19,366 nt of DNA from JAABYT01 sp964194585. GTDB lineage: Bacteria; Pseudomonadota; Gammaproteobacteria; HK1. The stretch lies in NCBI GenBank assembly GCA_964194585.1, contig CAXMNG010000088.1, positions 1 through 19,366 on the forward strand. Reading direction: 5' to 3'. Shown here piece after piece: positions 6,393-15,591 of this stretch. Every line of letters begins with the position of its first letter. Position 1 is the first letter of the stretch. The notes under the pieces are model-generated. The model worked only from the letters and a program-made list of their open reading frames with translations. It made no database searches and was not told the DNA's origin. The position numbers were made by a program, and so were the translations under genes.

Positions 6393-7313
6393 GTGGACAG
6401 GCCCAAGTATATTTTTCTCAATGATGAAATCGTGCCCTGGGAGGAAGCGAAGGTGCACGTGTCTACGGTCGCATTCAAATTCGGCACCGCCGTATTCGAG
6501 GGACTACGGGGTTACTGGAACGAGCAACAGAAGCAGATGTATCTGTTCCAGATGGACGCGCACATGCACCGGTTGGAGTTTTCCCAGAAGTTCATGCGCT
6601 TCGATCAGATTTTCGACGCCGCCTATGTCACGGAGAAGACTATCGAGTTGCTGCGGGCCAACGAATTTCGCACCACCGTGCACTCCATGACGACGGTATT
6701 CGTGGAAGGATTCGGCGGTCCGACGGTTTGTGGACCCGTAGGACTCGCGATCACCGCGGCCGCGCGCGGGGGACCGGGGTTGCTGGAAAAGGGTTGCACG
6801 GCCCAGGTCAGTTCCTGGCAGCGCGTCGCGGACAATGCCATGCCCATGCGTGTGAAGTGCAACGCCAACTATCAAAATGGCCGTCTGGCCGGGCTACAGG
6901 CGAAAGCCGACGGTTACGATACGGCGATTCTCTTGAACACTCGAGGCAGAGTGGCCGAAGGGCCTGGTATGTGTTTCTTCATGCTGCGCGATGGGGTCGT
7001 TAGCACGCCCCACACTTCCAGCGACATACTGGAGAGCATCACGCGATCCACGGTGCTCGAGCTGCTCCGGGAAGCCGGAATCGAGACCCGGGAGCGCGAT
7101 ATCGACCGCAGTGAGCTCGCGGCGGCGGAAGAGGCCTTTTTCTGCGGCACCGCTTGGGAAATCACGCCGGTAGTCGCAATCGACAAGCTGAAAGTGGGTG
7201 CCGGCGAAGTGGGTCCAGTCGTGCGCGAGCTGCAGGACCGATTTTTCAGTATCGCCAGAGGCGAGACGGGCGACCATCCGGAGTGGCGAACCCCGGTGTA
7301 CGAGGCCAGCTAG
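6393..7313 (+). CDS. ilvE: Branched-chain-amino-acid-type aminotransferase (fold-type IV PLP enzyme)
   Basis: 306 residues, the usual IlvE length. It should transfer amino groups between Leu/Ile/Val and 2-oxoglutarate in the cytoplasm. The family path is complete: FGTAVFEGLRGYW (30-42), HMHRLEFS (58-65), the PLP lysine K155 in VKCNANYQNGRLAG (aligned with AKAGGNY in E. coli IlvE), EGPG (189-192), ITRSTVLELLREAGI (216-230) and CGTAWEITPV (251-260). Oddly, the usual EN-x-F after EGxG is MCFF, and KAGGNY is KCNANY, so it belongs to a divergent subgroup and its substrate range may differ. The start is GTG at 6393, with AGGA about 13 bases upstream; the family N-terminus (YIFLNDEIVPWEEAKV) supports it. 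It is downstream of the SDR gene and converges with the DUF5658 gene, 6 bases away. D-amino-acid transaminase is less likely because of the BCAT-like N-terminus. Confidence 0.85.
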   Translation: MDRPKYIFLNDEIVPWEEAKVHVSTVAFKFGTAVFEGLRGYWNEQQKQMYLFQMDAHMHRLEFSQKFMRFDQIFDAAYVTEKTIELLRANEFRTTVHSMTTVFVEGFGGPTVCGPVGLAITAAARGGPGLLEKGCTAQVSSWQRVADNAMPMRVKCNANYQNGRLAGLQAKADGYDTAILLNTRGRVAEGPGMCFFMLRDGVVSTPHTSSDILESITRSTVLELLREAGIETRERDIDRSELAAAEEAFFCGTAWEITPVVAIDKLKVGAGEVGPVVRELQDRFFSIARGETGDHPEWRTPVYEAS

Positions 7314-7319
7314 AATCGG

Positions 7320-7784
7320 CTAAATCGACCAGCCTGTCGACTCGGCTATTTTCAGCATCCGGATTTCATAGATAACGAGTAGCGAGTAGACCGCGAACAG
7401 CGCGTAGATAAGCCGATCAACGCGAAGCCTGGTGAATAGACATTGATTCGAGTATACGGCCAAGCACACTAGCCCAATTCCGGTAACCAGTGCCTTCACG
7501 CCGGCGAAAAGACGCACATCCTCGGCGATAAGAAAATTCATGAACGGGTTCGCCTCTTTGGCAACTCCGAAATCCAGCAGAGTGAGTGTCAGTACGGCGT
7601 CGATGCCGCTCAGCACGTAGGTTGCGACGATGAAGAAGAACAAGCTGGGATGGTACCAGTCGAGAACTGCGTGCGTTCTGTGACTATCGATGGTGCGTCT
7701 TACGCTTTTACGCCTTCCACGGTAACCCCACCGCCAATCGGCAAGAAGTGGATGCCGCTTGCGGCGATCGACGTGGGTGCGCAT
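7320..7784 (-). CDS. Small membrane protein, DUF5658 family
   Basis: 154 residues from the chosen ATG. A basic, arginine-rich N-terminal part (RTHVDRRKRHPLL...RRKSVRRT) is followed by three hydrophobic segments (about 50-70, 88-106 and 118-137). The stretch YVLSGIDAVLTLTLLDFGVA, then KEANPFMNFLI and FAGVKALVTGIGLVCLAVY, is the DUF5658 pattern (SxxDAxLTL, ExNPxM, F-x-x-K-x-x-T). The function is unknown; the basic N-terminus probably faces the cytoplasm. The frame stays open to a GTG at 7907, giving 195 residues, but the added part does not look like the family and TATACT, possibly a -10 box, lies in it, so I prefer 7784. The gene is encoded downstream of the bepA terminator, so it is probably a separate transcript. 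Confidence 0.75.
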   Translation of the reverse strand: MRTHVDRRKRHPLLADWRWGYRGRRKSVRRTIDSHRTHAVLDWYHPSLFFFIVATYVLSGIDAVLTLTLLDFGVAKEANPFMNFLIAEDVRLFAGVKALVTGIGLVCLAVYSNQCLFTRLRVDRLIYALFAVYSLLVIYEIRMLKIAESTGWSI

Positions 7785-7948
7785 GTTGTCAAGCGCCAGC
7801 TCGCGCTCTGCAGGCGACGTTTCACGTGTATCAGCCGGCGAGCCGAGTATACGTGAGCGGATGGCGATGCTGACCACTGGATCGATCCCGAGGCTCCTGA
7901 GAGACACGCAGCGTAGGGTTTCTTTTCCCAGAATGGGACGGTCAGGTC

Positions 7949-7976
7949 AAAAAATCTTCCTTCCTGAAGGAGGAAG
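7949..7976 (-). terminator. Rho-independent terminator of the bepA-like gene
   Basis: On the minus strand, starting 17 bases after the stop codon, CTTCCTCC-TTCA-GGAAGGAAG forms an 8-pair stem with one bulged A and a 4-base loop. One A and then six T residues follow directly. This is a textbook intrinsic terminator in the correct orientation for the protease gene. Confidence 0.8.
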
Positions 7977-7992
7977 CCGATTCCCAGGAGGT

Positions 7993-9501
7993 TCAGCGGC
8001 GCATGAGAAAGTCTCTTTCGGCCTTCAGTTCCTTCAAGCGCGCGTCCAGCTTGGAGCTCTGATAAAAATCTCCATCCGGCTCATTGCTCGCGAGTTGCAA
8101 TTGGTGTATCGCGCCGTTCAGTTCGCCAGTTCGATAGTAGTACTCTGCCAACGCCATGCGGCTGTTCATTACCTTGCCGGTCAACCTGAACGCCTCGGCC
8201 TCGAGTCGATAGAGTGCCGCGTCCTTGGCGTAGAGACGCGAATAGTCGTCCAACATCACCAGCGCCCTATCCGCCTTACCGGTACGCAGCAATGCATCTA
8301 CATAACCGCGCACCACTTGTCTGCTGTCAGGGAATAATCCGTAGGCGTTATGGTAAGTTACCAGTGCCTGCTCGGGGTTTTCGGACACGAGCTGCTGCTT
8401 GGCAAGTGCCACCCGGAATCGGACGCGTTCCGGGTGGGCCGCTATGAGCTTGCGTAGCTCCTCGCTCGCCCTTTCGGTCTTCCCCAATCTGGCGAGCACC
8501 AGTGCGCGGCCGTAGAGAGCCGGGCTGCGCTCACCCATCTTCTCCTCTCTCAGTTCTTCCTCGTAAGTGGCCAGCAGGCGCGCGGGGTTATCGGTCGTCA
8601 TGACGCGTAGCTTTGCTCTCGTCAGTCCATAGCTGATGCTGTCGGTGAATTGCTTGTAGGGATATTGCTCGGCGCGGCCACGGCTGTCGGCTATACGTGA
8701 CGTTGTTACAGGGTGAGTGGATAGAAACTCCGGCGGACGACTGTAGTAACGCGATGCGGTGTCCAGCTTCTCGAAAAATGTCGGCATGGCGCGTGGGTCG
8801 TAACCCGCCTTGGCCAGCATGCCGATACCGACTCGGTCAGCCTCTTTTTCATTTGTCCGGGTGAAGTTGAGCTGTGTTTGCGCACCTGCGGCAGAAGCGC
8901 CGACTATTGCCGCCTGCCCGGCTTGACTGTTCTGTGTCCCAATCAGTATGCCTGCAATCACTGCCAACAGCGTGGCGTATTGAGTGCCTTCGGCGGCCGC
9001 GATCGCGCGCGCGATGTGGCGCTGGGTGACGTGCGCGATTTCGTGGGCCATTACCGAAGCAAGCTCGCTCTCGGAATCGGTGTTCGTGATCAATCCGGAG
9101 TGGACGCCGATATAGCCGCCGGGAAGAGCGAAAGCGTTGATGGTAGGGTCAGCGATGACGAAAAAGTGAAAATCCGTCGTGCCCTCGCTGGCACCAGATA
9201 CCAGGCTGTAGCCGAGATTCTGAATATAATCTTCGATTTCCGGATCGTTGACGACAGGGAGCTGGGCGCGGATTTGACGCATGAGATAATCGCCGATCTC
9301 ACGCTCGTCGGCTGGGGACAAGGTGGCGCTCGCGGAGTCGCCGAAATCCGGCAGTTGATTTTGTCCAACGGCGGCAAACGGCAGCGCCGCGCACAGGGCA
9401 CCGATGGCGAGCGCGCGCTGGACGCACGGCCAGAATCGGTGGCCGTCTCGTCCATGCCTGCCTGAGGCTCTGTGATCGGTCTGTGCCGGGGCTGCTGTCA
9501 C
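7993..9501 (-). CDS. bepA: Periplasmic M48 metalloprotease/chaperone with TPRs, BepA (YfgC)-like
   Basis: 502 residues from a GTG start, against 487 in E. coli BepA, which checks LptD and BAM assembly in the periplasm and degrades stalled outer-membrane proteins. A hydrophobic export segment (ALAIGALCAALPFAAVG, about 30-46) precedes the mature domain LSPADEREIGDYLMRQIRAQ. The zinc site is H153-E154-x-x-H157 in MAHEIAHVTQRH, with the third ligand E220 in NEKEADRVG. FALPGGYIGVHSGLI is the family loop before it. From about residue 290 to the end are TPR helices (for example ARLGKTERASEELRKLIAAH and ALVTYHNAYGLFPDS). The frame is open to 9606, but the GTG at 9501 has AGAGG about 10 bases upstream and gives a shorter leader. 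Other downstream starts are not obvious. A strong terminator follows. It diverges from the PPi-phosphofructokinase gene. Confidence 0.9.
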   Translation of the reverse strand: MTAAPAQTDHRASGRHGRDGHRFWPCVQRALAIGALCAALPFAAVGQNQLPDFGDSASATLSPADEREIGDYLMRQIRAQLPVVNDPEIEDYIQNLGYSLVSGASEGTTDFHFFVIADPTINAFALPGGYIGVHSGLITNTDSESELASVMAHEIAHVTQRHIARAIAAAEGTQYATLLAVIAGILIGTQNSQAGQAAIVGASAAGAQTQLNFTRTNEKEADRVGIGMLAKAGYDPRAMPTFFEKLDTASRYYSRPPEFLSTHPVTTSRIADSRGRAEQYPYKQFTDSISYGLTRAKLRVMTTDNPARLLATYEEELREEKMGERSPALYGRALVLARLGKTERASEELRKLIAAHPERVRFRVALAKQQLVSENPEQALVTYHNAYGLFPDSRQVVRGYVDALLRTGKADRALVMLDDYSRLYAKDAALYRLEAEAFRLTGKVMNSRMALAEYYYRTGELNGAIHQLQLASNEPDGDFYQSSKLDARLKELKAERDFLMRR

Positions 9502-9650
9502 GAACTCGAAACCTCTGGACTCAACACCATTGCCAGATATGGAATATCGAGGAGAATTTGCACTGATACAAGGGCGCTCGTTAGGATCCCTGCAGCTACC
9601 CTGCAATATACAGTATCGACAAGGCCGGGGACCGGCCTGAAGAGGGCCTC

Positions 9651-10916
9651 ATGAGCACGGTGAAAAATGCCTTTTATGCGCAGTCCGGCGGTGTCACCGC
9701 CGTAATCAATGCCACCGCGGCAGCCGTCATCGAGACGGCGCGCCGGCACCCCGACGCCATTGCCAGGGTGTATGCGGGCCGCAACGGAATCATCGGGGCC
9801 TTGACCGAGGATCTCATCGACACCAGCCTGGAAAGCGACGAGGCCATTGCGGCGCTGCGTCACACACCGGCGGGTGCCTTTGGGTCCTGTCGTTACAAGC
9901 TGAAGGGTCTGGAAGAGAACCGCGCTCAGTACGAGCGCCTGATCGAAGTCTTCAAGGCTCACGACATCGGCTACTTCTTCTACAATGGTGGCGGTGATTC
10001 CGCCGATACGACCTACAAGGTGTCTCAGATCGGCGATACTCACGGCTATCCTATCGTTTGCGTCGGCATTCCCAAAACCGTGGACAATGATCTACCGATC
10101 ACGGATAACTGCCCAGGCTTCGGATCCGTCGCCAAGTACGTGGCAGTGTCCATTCGTGAAGCCGCTTTCGATGTCGCCTCCATGGCGCTTACGTCGACAA
10201 AAGTATTCGTGCTCGAAGTGATGGGCAGGCATGCAGGTTGGATAGCCGCTGCCGGTGGGTTGGCTTCGGAGCGCGCAGGCGATGCGCCCCAGGTGATTCT
10301 GTTTCCGGAGATCTCATTCGACGAACAGCGTTTTCTCGCCAGAGTAAAAGAGTCGGTCGATGCGAACGGCTACTGTGCCATCGTGGTCTCGGAGGGCGTG
10401 CGCAACGCGGAAGGTAAGTTTCTTTCTGAAACCGGCACCAGGGATGCTTTCGGTCATGCGCAACTCGGTGGTGTCGCTCCCATGATCGCCCAGTTGGTTA
10501 AAGGTCGACTGGGTTACAAGTATCATTGGGCGGTGGCCGACTATCTGCAGCGAGCGGCCAGGCACATCGCGTCCGCAACCGACGTGGAGCACGCCTATGC
10601 GCTGGGGCGCGCCGCCGTGGAGCTGGCGGTGCACGGGAAGAACGCGGTTATGCCCATCATCGTGCGCACATCCGACGATCCTTACCAATGGGAGGTCGGC
10701 ACCGCGAAACTCGAAGATGTCGCCAACGTTGAAAAGAAAATGCCCCGGGAGTACATCAGCGATGACGGCTTCGGAATCACCGAAGCCTGTCGCCGCTACC
10801 TGCTGCCGCTTATCCAGGGCGAGGACTATCCGCCTTACAAGAACGGATTACCCGACTACGTGACGCTGCGTAACGAACCGGTGGCGAAGAAGCTGAATAC
10901 CGAGTTCGAGTTGTAG
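9651..10916 (+). CDS. pfp: Pyrophosphate-dependent 6-phosphofructokinase
   Basis: 421 residues; cytoplasmic. It interconverts fructose 6-phosphate + PPi and fructose 1,6-bisphosphate + Pi, reversibly, and so serves both glycolysis and gluconeogenesis. The phosphoryl-donor motif is NGGGDS (112-117): D116 sits where ATP enzymes have Gly104 (E. coli GGDGS), which blocks the ATP site. PKTVDND (141-147) carries the lysine that marks PPi use instead of PGTIDND. MGRHAGW (191-197) is the substrate loop. The first motif, AQSGGVTAVINAT, is the long-PFK version. GAGGG lies 6 bases before the ATG. The gene converges on the membrane pyrophosphatase with 16 bases between stops, and soluble pyrophosphatase is close by, so this is a PPi-metabolism cluster. 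In Methylococcus a homologous gene is reported to be co-transcribed with the membrane pyrophosphatase; here the arrangement is tail-to-tail. Confidence 0.93.
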   Translation: MSTVKNAFYAQSGGVTAVINATAAAVIETARRHPDAIARVYAGRNGIIGALTEDLIDTSLESDEAIAALRHTPAGAFGSCRYKLKGLEENRAQYERLIEVFKAHDIGYFFYNGGGDSADTTYKVSQIGDTHGYPIVCVGIPKTVDNDLPITDNCPGFGSVAKYVAVSIREAAFDVASMALTSTKVFVLEVMGRHAGWIAAAGGLASERAGDAPQVILFPEISFDEQRFLARVKESVDANGYCAIVVSEGVRNAEGKFLSETGTRDAFGHAQLGGVAPMIAQLVKGRLGYKYHWAVADYLQRAARHIASATDVEHAYALGRAAVELAVHGKNAVMPIIVRTSDDPYQWEVGTAKLEDVANVEKKMPREYISDDGFGITEACRRYLLPLIQGEDYPPYKNGLPDYVTLRNEPVAKKLNTEFEL

Positions 10917-10932
10917 CCCGGGCTTGCGACGA

Positions 10933-12945
<2,013 letters not shown>

Positions 12946-12980
12946 TTTTGTCTCCCGGTCGGCCCCTGCGAAGCCGCCGA

Positions 12981-13009
12981 ACTATAGAGGATATCGCCAT
13001 CTTCCTCAA
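12981..13009 (-). promoter_or_regulatory. Promoter of hppA
   Basis: On the minus strand, TTGAGG (13009-13004), 17 bases, then TATAGT (12986-12981). The expected start is near 12974, leaving a leader of about 30 bases with GGGAGA before the ATG. The -35 box lies in the space where the oppositely directed ppa promoter would have its own -35 region. Confidence 0.6.
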
Positions 13010-13019
13010 TCTTCGCCGC

Positions 13020-13028
13020 TGCTATACT
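13020..13028 (+). promoter_or_regulatory. Extended -10 promoter element of ppa
   Basis: TGCTATACT is a full extended -10 (TGnTATACT), 29 bases before the ppa ATG. No good -35 is visible (TCTTCC or TTCCTC at about 13000-13007), which is usual for extended -10 promoters. The leader would be about 23 bases and contains AGGAA. Confidence 0.55.
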
Positions 13029-13057
13029 GCGCCGGGACTCGACGCACAGGAACGAGC

Positions 13058-13606
13058 ATGCCTCTGAATCTCGTCACGCCCGGCCACGATGTGCCCAACG
13101 ACATCAACGTCATTATCGAGATCCCCTTCCACAGCGATCCCGTCAAATACGAGGTAGATAAGGACACCGGCGCGGTATTCGTCGACCGTTTCATGGGCAC
13201 CGCCATGCACTATCCCTGCAATTACGGCTACGTGCCCCACACCCTCAGCGAGGATGGTGATCCCGCCGACGTGCTGGTGATTACTCCCTACCCGCTCATC
13301 AGCGGCTCCGTGATTCGCTGCCGTCCGGTGGGCATGCTGAGCATGACCGACGATGGTGGGCCCGATGCGAAAATTCTCGACGTGCCCATCGATCCACTCA
13401 CGGACCTCTACCGGGGCGTGAGCTCCTTTCGTGACCTGCCCGAATCGCTGCTCGCCCAGATCGCGCACTTCTTCGAGCACTACAAGGATCTGGAAGCAGG
13501 CAAATGGGTGAAGGTCGACGGGTGGTCGGGATCCGAGGAGGCCAGGGCCGAGCTTCTCGCCTGTGTAGCGCGTTTCCAGGCAGAGCCGGAGAAACCACAA
13601 TTCTGA
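13058..13606 (+). CDS. ppa: Soluble inorganic pyrophosphatase, family I
   Basis: 182 residues, against 176 in E. coli. It hydrolyses PPi to two phosphates in the cytoplasm with Mg2+. All active-site residues can be placed by the E. coli pattern: E21, K30, Y31-E32, R44, Y56, the signature D66-G-D68-P-A-D71, D98, D103, K105 and Y142-K143. HYPCNYGYVPHTL (51-63) and PVGMLSMTDDGGPDAKILDV (90-109) are classic. AGGAA 7 bases upstream supports the ATG at 13058; the frame is open further upstream but that part is the intergenic region with the promoters. It is divergent from hppA, with a 112-base gap, and the PuuB-like gene follows after 19 bases. Having both a soluble and a membrane pyrophosphatase beside a PPi-phosphofructokinase means one substrate has three competing outlets. 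Confidence 0.96.
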   Translation: MPLNLVTPGHDVPNDINVIIEIPFHSDPVKYEVDKDTGAVFVDRFMGTAMHYPCNYGYVPHTLSEDGDPADVLVITPYPLISGSVIRCRPVGMLSMTDDGGPDAKILDVPIDPLTDLYRGVSSFRDLPESLLAQIAHFFEHYKDLEAGKWVKVDGWSGSEEARAELLACVARFQAEPEKPQF

Positions 13607-13625
13607 ACGTCCGCTTCCCTGCAGA

Positions 13626-14918
13626 GTGAACACTGCCAGCTTCTCCAACCATCACCCGGACTCCTACTACGCAGCCAGCGCCAACCCTCACCCGCGTCAT
13701 TCCGATCTCGTTGGGGAGGTGGAAGCCGATGTGTGTGTGGTGGGCGGTGGCTTTACCGGCGTGTCGGCAGCACTGCACTTGGCGGAGCGTGGCTACCAGG
13801 TCGTGCTGGTGGAGGCGGCACGCATCGGCTGGGGCGCGTCGGGTCGCAATGGCGGGCAACTCGGCACCGGATTGCGCAAGGATGTCATCGAGCTCGAGCC
13901 AAGGCTGGGGCGCGATCGCACCCGGGTGCTCTGGGACATGGCTGCAGAGGCCATGGAGATAATTTCCCAACGCATCCATCGCCACGCAATCCGATGCGAC
14001 TACAGGCGCGGCAATCTTCTGGCCGCGACGCGCGAGCGATTTCTTCCGGAACTTGCCGCGGAGGCAGAGCTCGTGTCGACGCACTACGGCTATCAAGGCT
14101 ACCGCCTGCTCGACCAGACGCAGATGCGCGAGGTGGTGGCCAGCGAACAATATTGCGGGGGCCGGATGGATTCCGGCGGTGGCCATCTGCACCCTCTGAA
14201 CTTCGTTCTCGGCATGGCGGAGGCAGCGCTGGCGGCGGGGGTCCACATTTACGAGAATTCGCTGGTGGAGCGCGTGGATTGGACCTCCACACCGTTGGTC
14301 AAAACCCCTCGCGGCCAGGTGCGCAGTCGCTACGTGCTGCTTTGTGGCAATGCCTATCTCGGAGACGTTGAGCCGCGCATCAGCAACAAGATCATGCCCA
14401 TCGCCAATCACGTGCTGGCCACGGAACCCCTCGGCGAGGAGCGTGCCCGTGAACTGATTCGCGACGACTGCTGCGTGTGTGCTACGAAGTTTGTGGTCGA
14501 CTACTATCGATTTTCGGCCGATCATCGCTTGCTGTTCGGCGGTGGCGAGACCTATTCGTTCGAGGAGCCGGCGAACATCAAAGAATTCGTCAGGCGTTAC
14601 ATGATCGATGTATTTCCGCAGCTCCAGGATGCACGCATCGACTACGCCTGGAGCGGATTGCTGGCGGTCACCAGGGATCGATTGCCGCACTTTGGACGCT
14701 TGGGTAGCACGGGTTTCTTCGTTCAGGGTTTCTCGGGTTCTGGCGTCGTGCTGACCCAGCTGGCCGGCCGCCTCATGGCGGAGGCCGTGGCCGGCAGCGC
14801 CGAGCGGTTCGATGTGTTCGCGGATCTGCAGCACAGGAGCTTCCCGGGCGGCCCATTGCTGCGAAAACCGCTGTTGGTCGCGGGGATGTTGTATTACGCT
14901 TTGAAAGATCGCCTGTAG
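13626..14918 (+). CDS. FAD-dependent amine oxidase, PuuB-like (gamma-glutamylputrescine oxidase family)
   Basis: 430 residues, DAO (D-amino-acid oxidase) fold. The N-terminal SYYAASANPHPRHSDLVGEV is the hallmark of PuuB-like oxidases. The FAD motif is VVGGGFTGVSAALHLAERG (38-56), followed by E63 at the end of the second strand and GWGASGRNGGQ (68-78). Later motifs are RFSADHRLLFGGGETYS and the C-terminal FAD contact GFFVQGFSGSGVVLTQLAGRLMAE. PuuB oxidises gamma-glutamyl-putrescine in putrescine breakdown, but no other puu gene is nearby, so the substrate could be another amine or amino acid. The start is GTG at 13626; the ribosome site is weak, and the family N-terminus begins within 15 residues of it. 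It lies 19 bases after ppa, possibly read through from it. The TAG stop is inside the 75-base palindrome that follows. Confidence 0.85.
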   Translation: MNTASFSNHHPDSYYAASANPHPRHSDLVGEVEADVCVVGGGFTGVSAALHLAERGYQVVLVEAARIGWGASGRNGGQLGTGLRKDVIELEPRLGRDRTRVLWDMAAEAMEIISQRIHRHAIRCDYRRGNLLAATRERFLPELAAEAELVSTHYGYQGYRLLDQTQMREVVASEQYCGGRMDSGGGHLHPLNFVLGMAEAALAAGVHIYENSLVERVDWTSTPLVKTPRGQVRSRYVLLCGNAYLGDVEPRISNKIMPIANHVLATEPLGEERARELIRDDCCVCATKFVVDYYRFSADHRLLFGGGETYSFEEPANIKEFVRRYMIDVFPQLQDARIDYAWSGLLAVTRDRLPHFGRLGSTGFFVQGFSGSGVVLTQLAGRLMAEAVAGSAERFDVFADLQHRSFPGGPLLRKPLLVAGMLYYALKDRL

Positions 14919-14989
14919 GTTGGGCTGAGCAAAGCGAAGCCCAACATTCCGGCCGGCATGTTGGGCTTCGCAAGCTCAGCCCAACCTAC
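14915..14989. repeat. 75-bp long palindromic repeat (GTAGGTTGGGCTGAGC...GCTCAGCCCAACCTAC)
   Basis: The left arm (14915-14947) begins GTAGGTTGGGCTGAGC and ends GCGAAGCCCAACAT. The right arm (14958-14989) is its reverse complement apart from a small internal difference (AAAGC against TTGC). The 10-base centre holds CCGGCCGG, itself a palindrome. This is the widespread 'taggttgggctgagcgaagcgaagcccaac' type of proteobacterial dispersed palindrome, with a GTAG head like RAYT-mobilised REP elements. It sits between the convergent PuuB-like and maf genes, contains the stop codon of the former, and could act as a two-way terminator-like structure. No long T-run follows. Confidence 0.85.
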
Positions 14990-15009
14990 GGGATCATGGG
15001 GTTACACGT

Positions 15010-15591
15010 TTATTTGACGGGAAATAATGTGACCCCCGCTTCCCTCAACAGCTCCGCCGTCTCATACAGAGGCAGACCGACCACACCGGAATAGCTGCCC
15101 TGCAGATCGCTGACGAATGCCGCGGCGCGCCCCTGGATAGCGTAACCGCCGGCTTTGTCCAACGGTTCGCCGGTGGCGGCATAGGCTTCGCACTCCTGTT
15201 TCGAAAGTTGCCGGAAGCATACCCGGCTTTCGCTCAGGCGCATCCCCGTATCGTCAGCGGATGCCAGGGCCACGGCGCTCAGCACCCGGTGGCAGCAACC
15301 CGACAGGCCCATGAGCAGCTCGCAGGCGTGGCTGGCATCGCGCGGCTTACCGAGCACCTCGCCGTTCTGCACGACGATAGTGTCGGCGCCGAGCACCAGG
15401 TGCGCGCCGCCGTCGGCCAGCAATCCCCGGCCGGTTTCGGCTTTGAGTACCGCCAGGCGTTGCACCAGCGCATCCGGCGTTTCATTGGCAAACATGGATT
15501 CGTCGATCTCCAGATCCAGAATCCGGAAGCTCACGTCCAGCTGATTCAGCAGGTCCCGCCGCCTCGGTGAGCTGGAGGCCAGATAGATCAT
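15010..15591 (-). CDS. maf: Maf/YhdE-type nucleoside triphosphate pyrophosphatase
   Basis: 193 residues, against 197 in E. coli YhdE. It cleaves dTTP/UTP and modified nucleotides to monophosphate and PPi, a house-cleaning role. Motifs: YLASSSPRRRDLL (3-15), VLGADTIVVQNGEVLGKPRD, EPLDKAGGYAIQG and GSYSGVVGLPLYET. The GGYAIQG and GSYSGVVGLPL stretches place it with YhdE rather than the m7GTP-specific YceF. The ATG at 15591 overlaps the rlmH stop by the 4-base ATGA junction, so translation is probably coupled; the longer in-frame extension inside rlmH is not family-like. It is the last gene of the holA operon, ending just before the 75-base palindrome. Confidence 0.94.
   Translation of the reverse strand: MIYLASSSPRRRDLLNQLDVSFRILDLEIDESMFANETPDALVQRLAVLKAETGRGLLADGGAHLVLGADTIVVQNGEVLGKPRDASHACELLMGLSGCCHRVLSAVALASADDTGMRLSESRVCFRQLSKQECEAYAATGEPLDKAGGYAIQGRAAAFVSDLQGSYSGVVGLPLYETAELLREAGVTLFPVK

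Noticed and set aside
9502..9650. Possible promoter for pfp or bepA in the divergent gap (ATATAC/TATATT near 9605)
   Set aside because: No acceptable -35 box at 16-18 bases on either strand, so it was not called.
13398..14834. A 478-codon open frame on the minus strand opposite the PuuB-like gene
   Set aside because: It is the antisense of a well-supported FAD oxidase; its translation is rich in His/Arg/Ala with no family motifs, as expected in high-GC DNA.
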